A stretch of DNA of 64,000 nucleotides from positions 34,078,443 to 34,142,442 of the forward strand of contig OZ034970.1 in the NCBI GenBank assembly GCA_964030785.1, read 5' to 3'. Source of the DNA: Siderastrea siderea (Eukaryota > Cnidaria > Anthozoa > Scleractinia > Rhizangiidae). A model generated the notes under the pieces. The model saw nothing but the letters and a program-made list of their open reading frames with translations, was not told the DNA's origin and made no database searches. Below, in pieces: positions 1 through 10,473 of this stretch (positions are counted from its first letter, which is position 1; the number at the start of each line of letters is the position of its first letter). Both the position numbers and the translations under genes were made by a program.

Positions 1-1282
1 ACCAAATTCTCTAATACCAGTTGCTGAAAAAGGTTTCCGCTTGCTCAGCATTTCCGCTCGCACAGTGAATTTCTTTGTTGTGAAAAGCACAGAAATTCGT
101 CGTAATCTTTCGTCCTCGAATTCAAATGGTTCTGATTACCCCTGGCGTTCTTTTCTCGAATCCAATTGGTCAAATATCCCAAAACTCGTCAGGATTGGTC
201 TTCATGATTATATATCAACGTGGTTACGCGTTCAAAACATGTTTGTGCTAACGCTTCAATCTCCACTTCATGTTAGCCAAAAGATAATGTAAACCTGGTA
301 AGAACCTTCTGCGTGTTACGTCATATTTTCAATTATATGAAGTACTTATCGAATGTTCTTTCGCTTTTTGAGTGTCTACTTGCTACGCACTCGACACAAA
401 TGCTACGTTTTCTTGTAATCAGCGCAACTGTTTTGTCACTAGTTAAGTGAAACGCCTCTTGTAGAATTGATATTTAAGTTTTTTATATGCAAAACATCAC
501 AAATGGTACTATTTCTAATACAGAAAAGTTAAATATCAAGTTTGCTCGAAGCGTTTCACTCAACTAACTAGTGACAAAACATTTTCTCTAATTACACAAA
601 AATACGAGTTCGCTTTCTCCTTTCAATCTCCTAGAGTGGCCATTCTGATCAGTGAATTACAGTTTAGCTTATCTGACTCGAATTTGCGTCTTTTAAATAA
701 CAACGGACAATAAGATCGCATGACACAAGACAAAAGGGACCTCAAAGAACTGCAAAACGTAAAAACTGAGGGTAGATTATTCATTAAACGTAGTGAACAA
801 AATTCTTCTACGCTTCGGTTGGATGAGGAAGTGAAACTACCCTCTTGGCCCTCGCTGTGCACAGAACTGAAGACAGAATTTTATATTCAATATTTTAACT
901 TCAACGATAATTTCTATGCAGCTCATTGAAATGACTACGGAGATGAGAAAAATAAGAATTCACCATATCACTTTTTAAACGCAAACCACAAAACGCATTT
1001 GTTCTCAGGTTTAGAGCCTGCGGACAGTATAGTGAAAGCAGTTCAAAAACAACTGTGAAAGCAATTCAACATATTTTACATATGGCATCCGATTTGTATC
1101 TGAACAATCGGAGCTGCTGGAACATGGATAGAGCCACGACGAGTACAGGTAAACCAGTGCCAATTTGCGTGGTATAGCCAAAAAACGTCAGCCTTTTCTG
1201 GTACTGAATGTGTTCAATGATTGTTGGTCAGACTGCTGCATGTTTTTGTGCTGACTCGCCATAAAAGTGTGACAATTTTTAT
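1..1282. other. Non-coding left flank
   Basis: I see no supported gene here. Short open frames at 41-292 and 720-929 have no recognisable domain or splice context. The only clear structure is the palindromic mini-element at 429-581. The right edge abuts the outer end of a Ngaro-like retroelement. Confidence 0.6.
429..581. repeat. Palindromic mini-element (MITE-like inverted repeat)
   Basis: The two ends are inverted copies: TGTTTTGTCACTAGTT at the left and its near complement ending CTAGTGACAAAACA at the right. The match continues inward through AAGTGAAACGC / GCGTTTCACT and ATATTTAA / TTAAATAT, leaving only about 40 bp of loop. The size and the high symmetry fit a non-autonomous DNA transposon or a foldback element. 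No target-site duplication is obvious. Confidence 0.6.
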
Positions 1283-1583
1283 TAATGTCACTGTTCCTGA
1301 GGAACGTAGCGCAACTGCAATAGGCTATAAACGAGCGCGTGACACGCGAAACAAAGTAAAACACTCTCAGGATGGCGATATTGAGGGGAACACTGCCTTG
1401 CAGTTGGTTAGTCTATTGCGACTTCCGATTTGCGTGAAAAAAACACCTCACTTATCTCCCCAGCACTACGAGCTGAATGCTAGACAGCACGTGCTGGATC
1501 GGAGAAGAGTATTGGTTAGCAGGCGATGCATAAAGGCAACGAAGCCGACAAGCTTGGGGGAAGTCGCTGCGCAGACTTAACCG
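1283..1583 (-). repeat. Split direct repeat B2 (3' end of Ngaro-like element)
   Basis: Near-identical to 2072-2370. Shared sequence begins just inside TTAATGTCACTG and ends at CTTAACCGC, where the two copies diverge. It forms the outer 3' terminus of the element. Confidence 0.85.
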
Positions 1584-1664
1584 CACCACGCAGGAGTGAC
1601 CCTAGTTTATTGAAGCACAAATAACATAGCCAACCCATCTCCAAAGAAAGGGAGGGAGGGAGGG

Positions 1665-2071
1665 AAAAATTTTTGCTAAATTGACAAAACACTGGCTGCA
1701 CTGCACAAGAGAAGTACAAATTGAACCTTGAACAGGTTGCTTAAGCTTTTATATCTAGACAGTGTCTGCTAACGTAGCCAGCAGTTAAGACTGTACTATA
1801 CAACAGCTTGGCCTTACACGTGTACTATCTTAGTTATGAATAGATCCTTAATGCTATCGACCAATGCAATAAAACATACGAAAAAGCTAGCTAGAAACAA
1901 AGCCATAATGTTGTAGGTCTAGCTACAACGGAGCTATTGATTTTAGTGACCTTGGGATCCCAACTGCATAGTAGTTCTATTGATAGCGAACGCGCCATGA
2001 AAGGCTCACTGAGAATGAGTGTCACGTTCCATTAACAATATTTTACTGATCTAACAGTAAAATCTTATTTA
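1665..2071 (-). repeat. Split direct repeat A2 (internal)
   Basis: About 97 percent identical by eye to 6313-6720. It directly abuts B1, and together they mimic the junction of a circular intermediate. Confidence 0.85.
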
Positions 2072-2370
2072 ATGTCACTGTTCCTGAGGAACGTAGCGCA
2101 ACTGCAATAGGCTATAAACGAGCGCGTGACATGCAAAACAAAGTAAAACACTCTCAGGATGGCGATATTGAGGGGAACACTGCCTTGCAGTTGGTTAGTC
2201 TATTGCGACTTCCGATTTGCGTGACAAAAACACCTCACTTATCTCCCCAGCACTACGAGCTGAATGCTAGACAGCACGTGCTGGATCGGAGAAGAGTATT
2301 GGTTAGCAGGCGATGCATAAAGGCAACGAAGCCGACAAGCTTGGGGGAAGTCGCTGCGCAGACTTAACCG
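2072..2370 (-). repeat. Split direct repeat B1 (internal)
   Basis: About 99 percent identical by eye to 1283-1583. It lies immediately downstream of the tyrosine recombinase gene and is contiguous with A2. Confidence 0.85.
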
Positions 2371-2425
2371 CCACAGATGCATGCAAAGCAATGCATCCCC
2401 CCAAGCAGAAAAAAGAAAATTACGT

Positions 2426-3442
2426 TCAGTTTGTAGAAAAGTAATCCGAAACAGTAGCCATCTTAGGTGCAACCGAGTGTAAAACCGCTTGCGGGGTTCT
2501 AATGTAAAGCTGGTAACAGTCGGAAGACCAGCGACCTAGTACTTTAATAAGCCAATCTGGCAAACCAGCAGCAGCCGCAGCTGAGGCTGCCCCTATGCGA
2601 AAGCTGTGGCCCTTGAGGCTCTCAAAGGGGAGACCCGCAGCCCTGGCACTATCTCAAAGAAGGTGCGAAACGACCCCTCGGGTGAGATAGTGACCCGATT
2701 GGAAGAGCAAGAGAGGACCCGGTGGTGGCCTACCTAAGAGAAAGTATTCCCGCATGGCCGTGACTGCACAAATGCTGGACCCAGTACGAGCTATTGTGAG
2801 GGAATGACCCTGCCTAAAGACGTCGGTTTTGGACGATTTGACCTGAACCGTCATAAACTGTGAGCATGCCAGATTGGGGTGAAAGGTAATGCAATTAGTA
2901 GAAAGATCGAAGTTCGGCCTATACTTGCGTACCCCTGAGTAGGTAAACTCGCTACAACGAAGGAAGCCAAAAAATGCTAACGTAAAGCCAGCCCAAATCA
3001 TAGCAAAATCCCGGGGACTAAGCCAAGACTGCAAAACGGGACGAATGGCTAAAAGCACCCGAGGTGTAACTGGTTGACGGCGAATGTGCCTATCGCCTTG
3101 AAAACGAAGTATGCCCCGTAAAACTTTACGCAATAGTAGCTTGCCCTTAAGAGGGTCGCTGTACCCCGCAGTAATGTGGAGATTGCGAACCGGCGCTAAA
3201 TAAAGTTTTATAGTGCCATGGCAGACCGTCCTTGCTAAGTAGGATGCAAAATAAACTAGAGTCCCTTCAGAGGCAGGTAGCACATCCCCAGATAGACTTA
3301 GGAGACGATTCATCAGGCAAAAGGTTAGGAAACGCTTTTCCCCACAGCTGTAGGCTCTGTTTGTGTTCTTGGCAAGGCCCCAGTTAGCGTAGGTTAAGAC
3401 CTCCTCCCTCAAAGGGTCATTAATGAAGGCAGGATGGTACAA
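2426..3442 (-). pseudogene. Tyrosine recombinase of the Ngaro-like element, with in-frame stop
   Basis: Integrase-like enzyme that would insert the circular DNA copy of the element. The frame starts MYHPAF at 3442, overlapping the end of the RNase H frame, and runs 338 codons. The first catalytic arginine sits in FLRCSEFT. A single in-frame TGA at 2654-2656, after VVSHLL, interrupts it. The same frame continues with the second catalytic box, KGHSFRIGAAS (His and Arg), then VLGRW and a final tyrosine region SDCYQLYIRT, ending at TGA 2426-2428. All active-site boxes are therefore present and only the one stop separates them. The TGA could be a decayed CGA (Arg) codon. A programmed readthrough seems unlikely given the other lesions in the element. 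Confidence 0.85.
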
Positions 3443-5010
3443 GGGTTCTGATCTGCGTCGGGAGCGAGAGCCCGAAAACGCTGCATCTGAAAGCGGGAGA
3501 GCGCATCAGCAATATTGTTTGAAACGCCTGAAATGTGTTGAGCCTGTACCAAGAAATTATGTTTCATTGAAATAAGAACCAAAAATCTGACCAAATCCAT
3601 AACACGGGGTGCCTTGGAGTGCCCAGAATTGATAATGGCGACTACAGATTCATTGTCGCACCAAAACTGTAGGTGTTTCCCCGTGAAAAATGGGTGCCAA
3701 ATTGCGCAGGCGACAACAATGGGGAACAGTTCCTGCCACTCGATACTGATTCCCCGATCCTTGTTTAAGCGCATGTGGGGCGGCCAGTGACCCTGAAACC
3801 TTTTTCCCTGGAGAAAACCGCCAAAGCCTATGGTGCTAGCGGCATCAGTATAGAGCTCTAAGTCAGGGGCTGGGGTGGTGGAAGACTCAAGAAAAAAGGA
3901 ACGCCCGTGCCATTTCGTGAGGAAAACCGTCCACATATCAAGATCCTTGAAGAACTCCCTGTTAAGCCTCACGTGGTGAAAACGACTGGGGACTCCCCTA
4001 GTTAGATTTATCGCGCGCTGAAGGAAGGTTCTTCCTGGGACTACCACCTTGCATGCGAACTGGAGAGTGCCAATCAGAGATTGAAGCTCTACCAAGCGCA
4101 CGGAGCGGCGTTTCTTGAAGGATGTTAGAAGCTCATTTATCCTAGTTAGTTTGTCCTGGGGGAGGCCGGGGTTCCATGCGCACACTATCGAGGACAATAC
4201 CCATAAATTCAACAACTTGAGAGGGGCCAATGGTTTTAGATGCTACCACAGGGGCTTTAAAGTGACATGAAAACCCTGAGGAGAGTGCTAAAGCTAGAAA
4301 GACAAGATAATTTTGTTCGTTCCGCGATAAAGAAGTCGTCTAGAATATGAATAACATACTGGAGGCCGTAGTTATGTTTAAGTATCCACTCTAGCCCATC
4401 CGACAATAGGTTAAACAGGAATGGACCGGACCGGACCCCAAAGGGTAAGTACATATCCACATAGTACTGGGATTGCCAGTAAATGCCCAGCAAGCTCCAG
4501 TCGTTAGGGTGGATTGGTATCAAGCGAAAGGCCGATTTGAGGTCCGTTTTCGCCATGAAGGCTCCCTTTCCCAGAGACTGGAGAATATGAATAGCATCGT
4601 CCACCCGCACATAACTTAGGGAAAAGGGGTCCTTGGGAATATGGTCGTTTATGCTGTCCCCTGGAGGATAGGAGAGGTGGTATATGGTACGCCATTCGGT
4701 TGAGTGCTTTTTGGGGACTACACCCACAGGATGGCATTGAAAATTAGGTAGGAGGGGGTGACGGGTAGGGTCCTGCTAACCGGCCAAGTGTAACCTCCTT
4801 CTGCAAATTCAAGGTAACTACATCGGGATGCTGAGTGGCTGAGATAAGGTTGGGGGAAACCCGGGATGAGCGAGGACCCGAATAACCAATGCGTGCTCCT
4901 TCCTTAAGCGTGCTAAGCAAATTAGAAACAAAGTTACGATCTGGTTGATTCGCTAATTATAACTCTAAGCGATAAATGTCAATAGGTGTGGATACTTGTG
5001 GCTTCAAATG
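3409..5010 (-). pseudogene. Reverse transcriptase-RNase H of the Ngaro-like element, several frameshifts
   Basis: This copies the element RNA into DNA. In order on the minus strand: an RT start region in frame with STPIDIYRLEL and PDRNFVSNLL (interrupted by a TAA near 4956), a C-rich frameshift near 4755, then GVVPKKHS, FMAKTDLKSAFRLIPI, YLPFGVRSGPF and VIHILDDFF, the last carrying the two catalytic aspartates of the YxDD box. Frameshifts near 4300 and 4165 lead through ASKTIGPSQVVEFMGIVLD into LPQDKLTRIN. The RNase H part follows with LYTDAASTIGFGG, FWCDNESVVAIINSG and GVSNNIADALSRF, which are the D..D..D landmarks of the DIRS-type RNase H. The frame then overlaps the start of the recombinase. 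The domain content is complete, but the gene is multiply broken. Confidence 0.85.
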
Positions 5011-5092
5011 GCGCCTTAGTTGTCCTACTTTACTTTTTGCCACGCTCGCTGGATGGAGAAGACTTGGAGGCACCTGTGTTGCTGGGTGGTTG

Positions 5093-6309
5093 CTATGGGC
5101 AGGATAGGACAGAGTGACTGCTGGAATAACAGCGGCGGCACACATGCGGGTAGTTGCAGTTGCGGCGCTTGCAACCGGAGGACTTGTTGAAGTCGAAGCA
5201 GAGTGTCTGGGTACGGCAAGGCTTTCTGTGGGGGTCAGCGGAAGGACAGTCATCTTGAATATGGTACGGACTTGAGCAGAAATTGCAGTGGGGCTTAGCT
5301 AAACCCGAGAAAGTCACGGTCCAAAGTTCTAGATCTATCGTGTCCCAGCTAATAGACAAGTCGTAAGCCGCACGCCTACGAAACTGTTGGTCATAGGAAA
5401 GCCAAGCCATGCCTTTAAATTTGGTAACTGCGCGACTAATAATTTGCTGGTACTTAATTAGTTCGAGCGCCCTTCGAGGGTATGCTGCAACGATCACCAG
5501 CATATATACCATGTAGGCATCTAGCCATTTTTGGAAGGTGTCTATCACTGGTTTCCGCTTCCTAACCATGGTGACCGGGAACCCATGGGACCTAGGGCCG
5601 AGTCGTGTAATCTGAGCTGAAGCTCGGGGGCCTGGGTCTGATAAATATTGTCCGGTAACAGTAAAGCGAGATCAACGTACTCACCGCAGAGTATCTTCTC
5701 CTCCAAATTACGTTCCACTGGCCTTGAAAGACCCAGAGGGGAGGCCATTCCGGGGGTACGTGGGTGCTGATCGGCTTGAGGCGAAACAGGGCCGCTTTCC
5801 GGCGCTCGCAAGGCGACCAAAGCGTTGCTGATCGACTCCGCAACTATCTCCTCGATGGCGGCACGCTGTGCTGAACTCAGTGTCGTCTGCGACTGGGAGG
5901 CAGGTGGCTCTGGTTCGTCCCTTTCGAACATTTCGTCGATTGAGGACGACGAAGCTTCGTCCGAGAGGGCGTTGTTCTCTTGTTCGGCTTCGTGCCGCTC
6001 TGCACGCGATGATGCACGGTTTGCCGTTTGGACAGGTTGCTGGCGGTCTGCGGCCTGATTGACACGACGGTGACGAGTTTGTACAGTCTTTGTACCCAGC
6101 GATGTCTTCTTCTGGGTGCGCAGCGACGTTTTGCTGGTGTTCCCAGGCAAGGCCTTTTTAAGCCTGGCGAGGAGCTGCCCTCGGGAACCGGTGATGGGCA
6201 GATTCAGCGCTTGGAGGCGAAGCTTCAAGACCTCACTGGAGAGAGCCGACAGATTTTCGCGTTGAGCGGAGGTGCGTTTGCCGGACGACGTAGAAAGAGG
6301 ACGAACCAT
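5093..6309 (-). pseudogene. Gag-like protein of the Ngaro-like element: SAP-like N-terminus plus zinc knuckles, frameshifted
   Basis: Presumed nucleocapsid protein. I start it at the ATG at 6309 (MVRPLSTSSG), which sits in ACCATGG, rather than at the upstream in-frame ATG inside repeat A1. Residues about 20-55 (LSALSSEVLKLRLQALNLP and onward) have the helix-extended-helix look of a SAP DNA-binding domain. An acidic, Glu/Ser-rich middle follows. Near 5575 a 1-bp shift moves the reading into PVTMVRKRKPVIDTFQKW. That frame ends with a CX2CX4HX4C knuckle (CNFCSSPYHIQDDC), a CCCH-type finger (C-x8-C-x4-C-x3-H) and a second knuckle (CRRCYSSSHSVLSC). Whether the shift is programmed or a lesion cannot be told from one copy. 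Confidence 0.78.
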
Positions 6310-6312
6310 GGT

Positions 6313-6720
6313 AAAAATTTTTGCTAAATTGACAAAACACTGGCTGCACTGCACAAGAGAAGTACAAATTGAACATTGAACAGGTTGCTTAAGCTTTTAC
6401 ATCTAGACAGTGTCTGCTAACGTAGCCAGTAGTTAAGGCTGTACTATACAACAGCTTGGCCTTACACGTGTACTATCTTAGTTATGAATAGGTCCTTAAT
6501 GCTATCGACCAGTGCAATAAAACGTACGAAAAAGCTAACTAGAAACAAAGCCATAATGTTGTAGGTCTCGCTACAACTGAGCTATTGATTTTAGTGACCT
6601 TGGGATTCCAACTGCATAGTAGTTCTATTGATAGCGAACGCGCCATGAAAGGCTCACTGAGAATGAGTGTCACGTTCCATTAACAATATTCTACTGATCT
6701 AACAGTAAAATCTTATTTAA
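6313..6720 (-). repeat. Split direct repeat A1 (5' end of Ngaro-like element)
   Basis: Matches 1665-2071. It begins at the TCTTATTTAA edge next to host sequence and ends just before the gag start codon, so it is the likely 5' untranslated/promoter region of the element. Confidence 0.85.
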
Positions 6721-6838
6721 ATGCTCCTTCCCATTTTACTGTGCTTTACTTTGTCTTGTCCCGATGTTTCGGAGTCAAAGCCTTCCGTATAAAACCTACT
6801 ATTTACAGCGGACTAGTAGTGGCGTGGGGATGGGAATT

Positions 6839-7168
6839 TTATTTTGATAAAAAGAGACGTATGCTTTGCATTTTACTGGGTCGTCCATACGTTTTTTCAA
6901 GGGTCATGGAGCTCGTGGAAGGTCGTATCCTGTTTGCTTTTGCCCCACGCACGTTGAAGGTCGGAAATCTCCTGCCAAGCTTGGCTGTGATCGAGAAAGA
7001 GCTTGTAGGCAGGTTGGAGTTGGAGCCATTCAAAGCACTGTTAGTAGCAGTTGAGGCTGCCAAATTTCGGATTTCATGACTTTGCAGGTTTCCAATGGCC
7101 TCTAGTGCCTGTGTGGCAATGGCACATGCGGACAAGATGTGCTGTATATCCTCGTTGTTGGCAGCCAT
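6839..7168 (-). CDS. Small hypothetical reading frame, about 109 residues
   Basis: I do not recognise this protein. The frame begins MAANNEDIQHILSACAIATQ at 7168 and ends with a stop at 6839. The first half is Ala/Asn-rich with a helical look. The second half is basic (KLGRRFPTFNVRGAKANRIR). Open sequence extends upstream of this ATG through the 25-bp minisatellite, but that part is repeat-derived and unlikely to be coding. It lies about 120 bp from the outer end of the Ngaro-like element. It could be the first exon of a longer gene or a fragment of another mobile element. Confidence 0.3.
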   Translation of the reverse strand: MAANNEDIQHILSACAIATQALEAIGNLQSHEIRNLAASTATNSALNGSNSNLPTSSFSITAKLGRRFPTFNVRGAKANRIRPSTSSMTLEKTYGRPSKMQSIRLFLSK

Positions 7169-7199
7169 CTTTGTTTGAGTAAGTTTTAATGTCGGCAAA

Positions 7200-7425
7200 G
7201 CATTATTGGTCGAATACAGTTGGCCATAAAAAAGTTGCCTATATAAAAATTCAAGTTGACCACATAAAAAGTCGAGTTGACCATATAAAAAGTGTGTAAT
7301 TGACCAAATAAAAAGTCGAGTTGGCCAGATAAAAAATGTATAGTTGACCACAGTCATTAGTTGACCATATGAAAAGTCAAGGTGACCACATAAAAAGTCA
7401 AGTTGACCATATAAAAAGTCAAAAA
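7200..7425. repeat. Degenerate minisatellite, unit about 25 bp
   Basis: About nine imperfect copies of a unit resembling AGTTGACCATATAAAAAGTC follow one another, with variants such as GTTGACCACATAAAAAGTC and GTTGGCCAGATAAAAAA. The array is AT-rich and shows no coding constraint. Confidence 0.8.
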
Positions 7426-7789
7426 AGCCATAGAAATACATATGGAATATTGATGAGTTTGGCGCCCCCATACGCTCCTGTTTTGCGTGTTTTTCAGTCA
7501 GTAGGGACTTTAAGCAACGACGACAGCAACACAAAGGAAAACGTTGTTGTTTTCGGTTCTTTTATTCTTCTTCGCGATTATTCCAACTCATTTAACTTGT
7601 CTAATGTGGCCGAACTGTCTGGGAACTTAATTCGTAGGGATGGCGCTCAAGTTCAGGAAGAAGAGAATGAAAAATTCACCGTCGTGTGTTCCTGTTCTCT
7701 CAAAAACCTTAAAATGGTCAATTCACGTTGTTGTTTTGCAGAGGACAGCAAAGAAATGTACCAGAATGACTAATGCACATGCAGAGGCA

Positions 7790-8570
7790 TTGTTTTGTTC
7801 ATTAACCCAAATATGTCGCGAAATCGGATGTACTTGTAAGCGTAGCATCAAACGTAGCGGGGGTACGGTGCTACTACTTCCTCCAAAATACATACTTATG
7901 GCCGAGCCACGAAATTATTTCTAAATCTTATTCAGTTACCATGGTAACATAGCCGTTAATCGGAGTACTTTTTAAATCAAATAGATTTTTTTTAAAAACG
8001 CAGGGAAGAAAAAAACCCAAAAACTTACAAAAGCAACACTTTACTAACCTACAAGCACGCTCACATTACGTCGTTCTACAAGTAGAATTGGAAATTAGTC
8101 CTGTTACAAATTAGAACTATTTCCTTATAAACGTGTTTAGTGAACAGAGAGATTTAAATTTCATGCCTTTTTTAGCTTTGACAAATTTAAGGTAGCATTA
8201 ACGCAAACAGCAAAAAACGCGAGATTAAAAATAATAAATAAAAGAATGATTAAATGCAATCACAAGTGAGACTTGTGAGACAATATTTGCTGTCTTAGTT
8301 TTTCTGTACCTTATAAGAAAGATTTTATTTATGCAATCACAGAAAAAATTTGCTGTCGTAGTTGCTCTGTACCTTGCCGGCTTACGGGGCTACCACGGTA
8401 CACTGCTCTTTAATTCTACGTGACTGCATAAGTCACTATTTCCTTGTGGGGGTACGGCGCTACGAGGGTACGCTGGTACTGTTTTGTCATTGCAAAAGTC
8501 TCTTGTTCCTTGTCCGGTACGCCGCTACAATGGTACGTTTTTTATTCATCAACTTTTTTTATTTTTTATT
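7790..8570. repeat. Dispersed repeat rich in GTACGG/GCTAC motifs
   Basis: The stretch near 7815-7885 (GTCGCGAAATCGGATGTA, then AAGCGTAGCATCAAACGTAG) recurs in inverted orientation near 25,935-26,000. Downstream, motifs of the form TACGGxGCTACxAxGGTACG recur near 8385, 8450 and 8515, and again near 25,740-25,890. I infer one repeat family with two copies in opposite orientation about 18 kb apart. Confidence 0.6.
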
Positions 8571-9060
8571 TTTTTCAGATTGTGAAGACTTAATTACTTC
8601 AAGGCTACAAGCAAGGCTTCTAGTCGAATTTCATGTGAAAGTTGTAAATTAATGCATCTGAAAGAAAACGAAATGTTTTGGGAGTGACGCGTAATCGTCT
8701 TTTTTATCAGTCTACTTATTATAAATGAGAGCAGTTGGTTGCGGCTGTTGTCATGTTACATTTTGCCAGGTTGATTGACTTGAGTTATTTTCGTTTTTTT
8801 AGGAAACTACACACGCGTTTGTCGCCATATTTATTTTATGAGTACAATATTCTGTTAATTTACTCGCGTCACGGACATTTGTGCCTAGTTACCAGTTACA
8901 ACAACCCCAAAAGATAAATATGGTTGTAAAGTATGTAAGGAAGGAAAGTAAATGCACTGATGTGTGTGTTATAACAAATGCCGAATTTTTAAAAAAGCCG
9001 TTGCAAGATGACATACGTAAGTTTAAAATTTTAGCATTACACATTTTAACGTTGTATTGC
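8571..9060. other. No recognisable feature
   Basis: AT-rich sequence with short open frames only; I see no domain, splice pattern or repeat structure. Confidence 0.4.
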
Positions 9061-9078
9061 GACATTCAAATTAGACAC

Positions 9079-9540
9079 TTAGGGGCCGATTACATGAGGC
9101 GGACTGGCCCGCTTAGCCGGGCTGGCTCGGTTTGCCGGGATCTCGGCATGTCTGTGAAACACACTAAAAATCAATTTAGCCAGGCTGAAAATTTACCATG
9201 TACTCACAATCACCGGCCCAACACTTTTTGGCTACTCAATTTTGCAACAGAGCAAAGTGGCTCACCAGAAGATCGATATTTCTCTTTGTATATAACACAT
9301 AAAGGTTTGTCAAACCATGAAGCTACGTAAAACTGAAAATGATATGCCAAAATAATGGATTAGCGAGAATAAAGACACTTGATTCATGCTCTATAATGTA
9401 GCCATTTTTGCACACGACATCTAAGGGGTCGATTACATGAGCCAGGCTGGCTCGGTAGAAGGGCTGGCTCTGTCTGCCGAGATGACTGTTCAGCCCGGTA
9501 TTACATAAGGTGGGCCAGCCCGCCTGGGCACACTTATTCG
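9079..9540. repeat. Two copies of a GGCTGGCTCGG-rich dispersed repeat
   Basis: Copies near 9079-9158 and 9424-9535 share CGATTACATGAG followed by runs of GGCTGGCTCGG, GCCGGGCTGG and TGCCGAGAT-type words. The first copy is partly self-complementary (CCGGGATCTCGG). They look like fragments of one short interspersed element; no coding content is visible. Confidence 0.55.
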
Positions 9541-9679
9541 ACACTTATTATCCCCACGGTATCAACGAGTACTTTTCATTTCATTTATTTTTTCTTGTTT
9601 TCCACGTTCCCATGTTCCCACCGATAGCATCTCCACCACTCCCTATATAAACCTTGTGCAATCCACAATTCCTTGATTT

Positions 9680-9713
9680 GCTCTGATGAAGGGCTAACGC
9701 TCGAAACGTCGGC
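9680..9713 (+). ncRNA. Candidate minimal hammerhead ribozyme (Penelope-type)
   Basis: The core box CTGATGA (9683-9689) is followed by a stem-loop, GGGC-TAAC-GCTC with one G-U pair, and then GAAA (9703-9706) and CGTC. GCT before the core can pair with GGC after the GTC cleavage triplet to give a short stem I. Stem III is only A-C/G-T with no loop, which is the known shape of small hammerhead variants in Penelope-like retroelements that act as dimers. An unpaired A after CTGATGA is a deviation. Activity is not shown. A decayed Penelope end is the likely context, but no Penelope reverse transcriptase is nearby. Confidence 0.55.
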
Positions 9714-9719
9714 TTTACC

Positions 9720-10473
9720 TTATCAACTCAGTTAATAAGTAAAAGTTGGTTTAATAATAAACCTTTCAATCGAGGGCAGCAGAGGATCATCAGATTAATT
9801 CTTACAACTTGAGAATTGCAAATAGCAGTTTTGGGTTTCTACAGAAGAATTATTGAATGGAAGAAATTATTTATGGCAATTTTTTAGAAGCAGAAGGAGA
9901 TGTTTTATTGAAATAACGTAAATATAAGACCTATATGATCACGATTAATGAAAGCGAATTTGTGTTGGTTTTCAAACAATGCAGACACTAAAACAGAGGT
10001 TTTTCATTGATTTAAACAAAAACGTAATGCAAATTTTCTGTAACAGACGAACATAACAAAAAAGACAGGCTACAAGTATCAAAGACAATTATTCAGCAGA
10101 AATCAGTACTTTATTGATGACAATTTTACGCGAGGAAAGTCCTGCTTTGTTTAAGCTGACGAAACTGACGTTTGGGAACGACAGTCCTTGCTTCATTTTT
10201 CTTTATTGGTGTGTTTTTAGTTTTGTCCCGTGTGCTGTTGCCCAAATCATCAGTGTCTTACAATTTCCGAAACTGGGGAGTGGTCTCTACCGACTTCCCG
10301 GCCCGTACACCTATGTGACAGCACAGGGCCAGGAAAAGGTATGTCCCCACAGCTTTTAGGCAGTCGAAACAGAATGACTCCGAAGTTAGTTCTGCTTCAC
10401 TATTGAAAAGGACATTAGTCCAATTATTAGTATTGCCATAAATGGTTTGCCAAAAAAGTGGCATTTTTGGTGG
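9720..10473. other. No recognisable gene
   Basis: AT-rich non-coding sequence between the hammerhead-bearing fragment and the 2-kb inverted-repeat element. I see no motif beyond short open frames. Confidence 0.4.

Larger units (their letters stand above)
1283..6720 (-). mobile_element. Ngaro/PAT-like DIRS-order tyrosine-recombinase retroelement, structurally complete, decayed
   Basis: On the minus strand the order is A1 (6720-6313), gag with zinc knuckles, reverse transcriptase-RNase H, tyrosine recombinase, B1 (2370-2072), A2 (2071-1665), a unique spacer of about 80 bp, and B2 (1583-1283). This split-direct-repeat arrangement is diagnostic of Ngaro/PAT-type DIRS elements, where joining B2 to A1 in a circle recreates the internal B1-A2 junction. 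By eye B1 and B2 differ at about 3 sites in 300 bp and A1 and A2 at about 12 in 410. All coding regions carry stops or frameshifts: gag near 5575, RT near 4956, 4755, 4300 and 4165, YR at 2654. The copy therefore looks inactive. No target duplication is visible, as expected for recombinase-mediated insertion. Confidence 0.88.

Noticed and set aside
41..929. Short open frames at 41-292 and 720-929
   Set aside because: No domain, no splice signals in context, and ordinary length for chance frames in this composition.
1221..2367. Open frames of 78-119 codons at 1221-1580 and 2131-2367
   Set aside because: They are the two near-identical B repeats of the Ngaro-like element read on the opposite strand, not genes.
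2654..2656. TGA in the recombinase considered as programmed readthrough or selenocysteine
   Set aside because: The element carries several other frameshifts and a stop, so a simple inactivating mutation is more likely.
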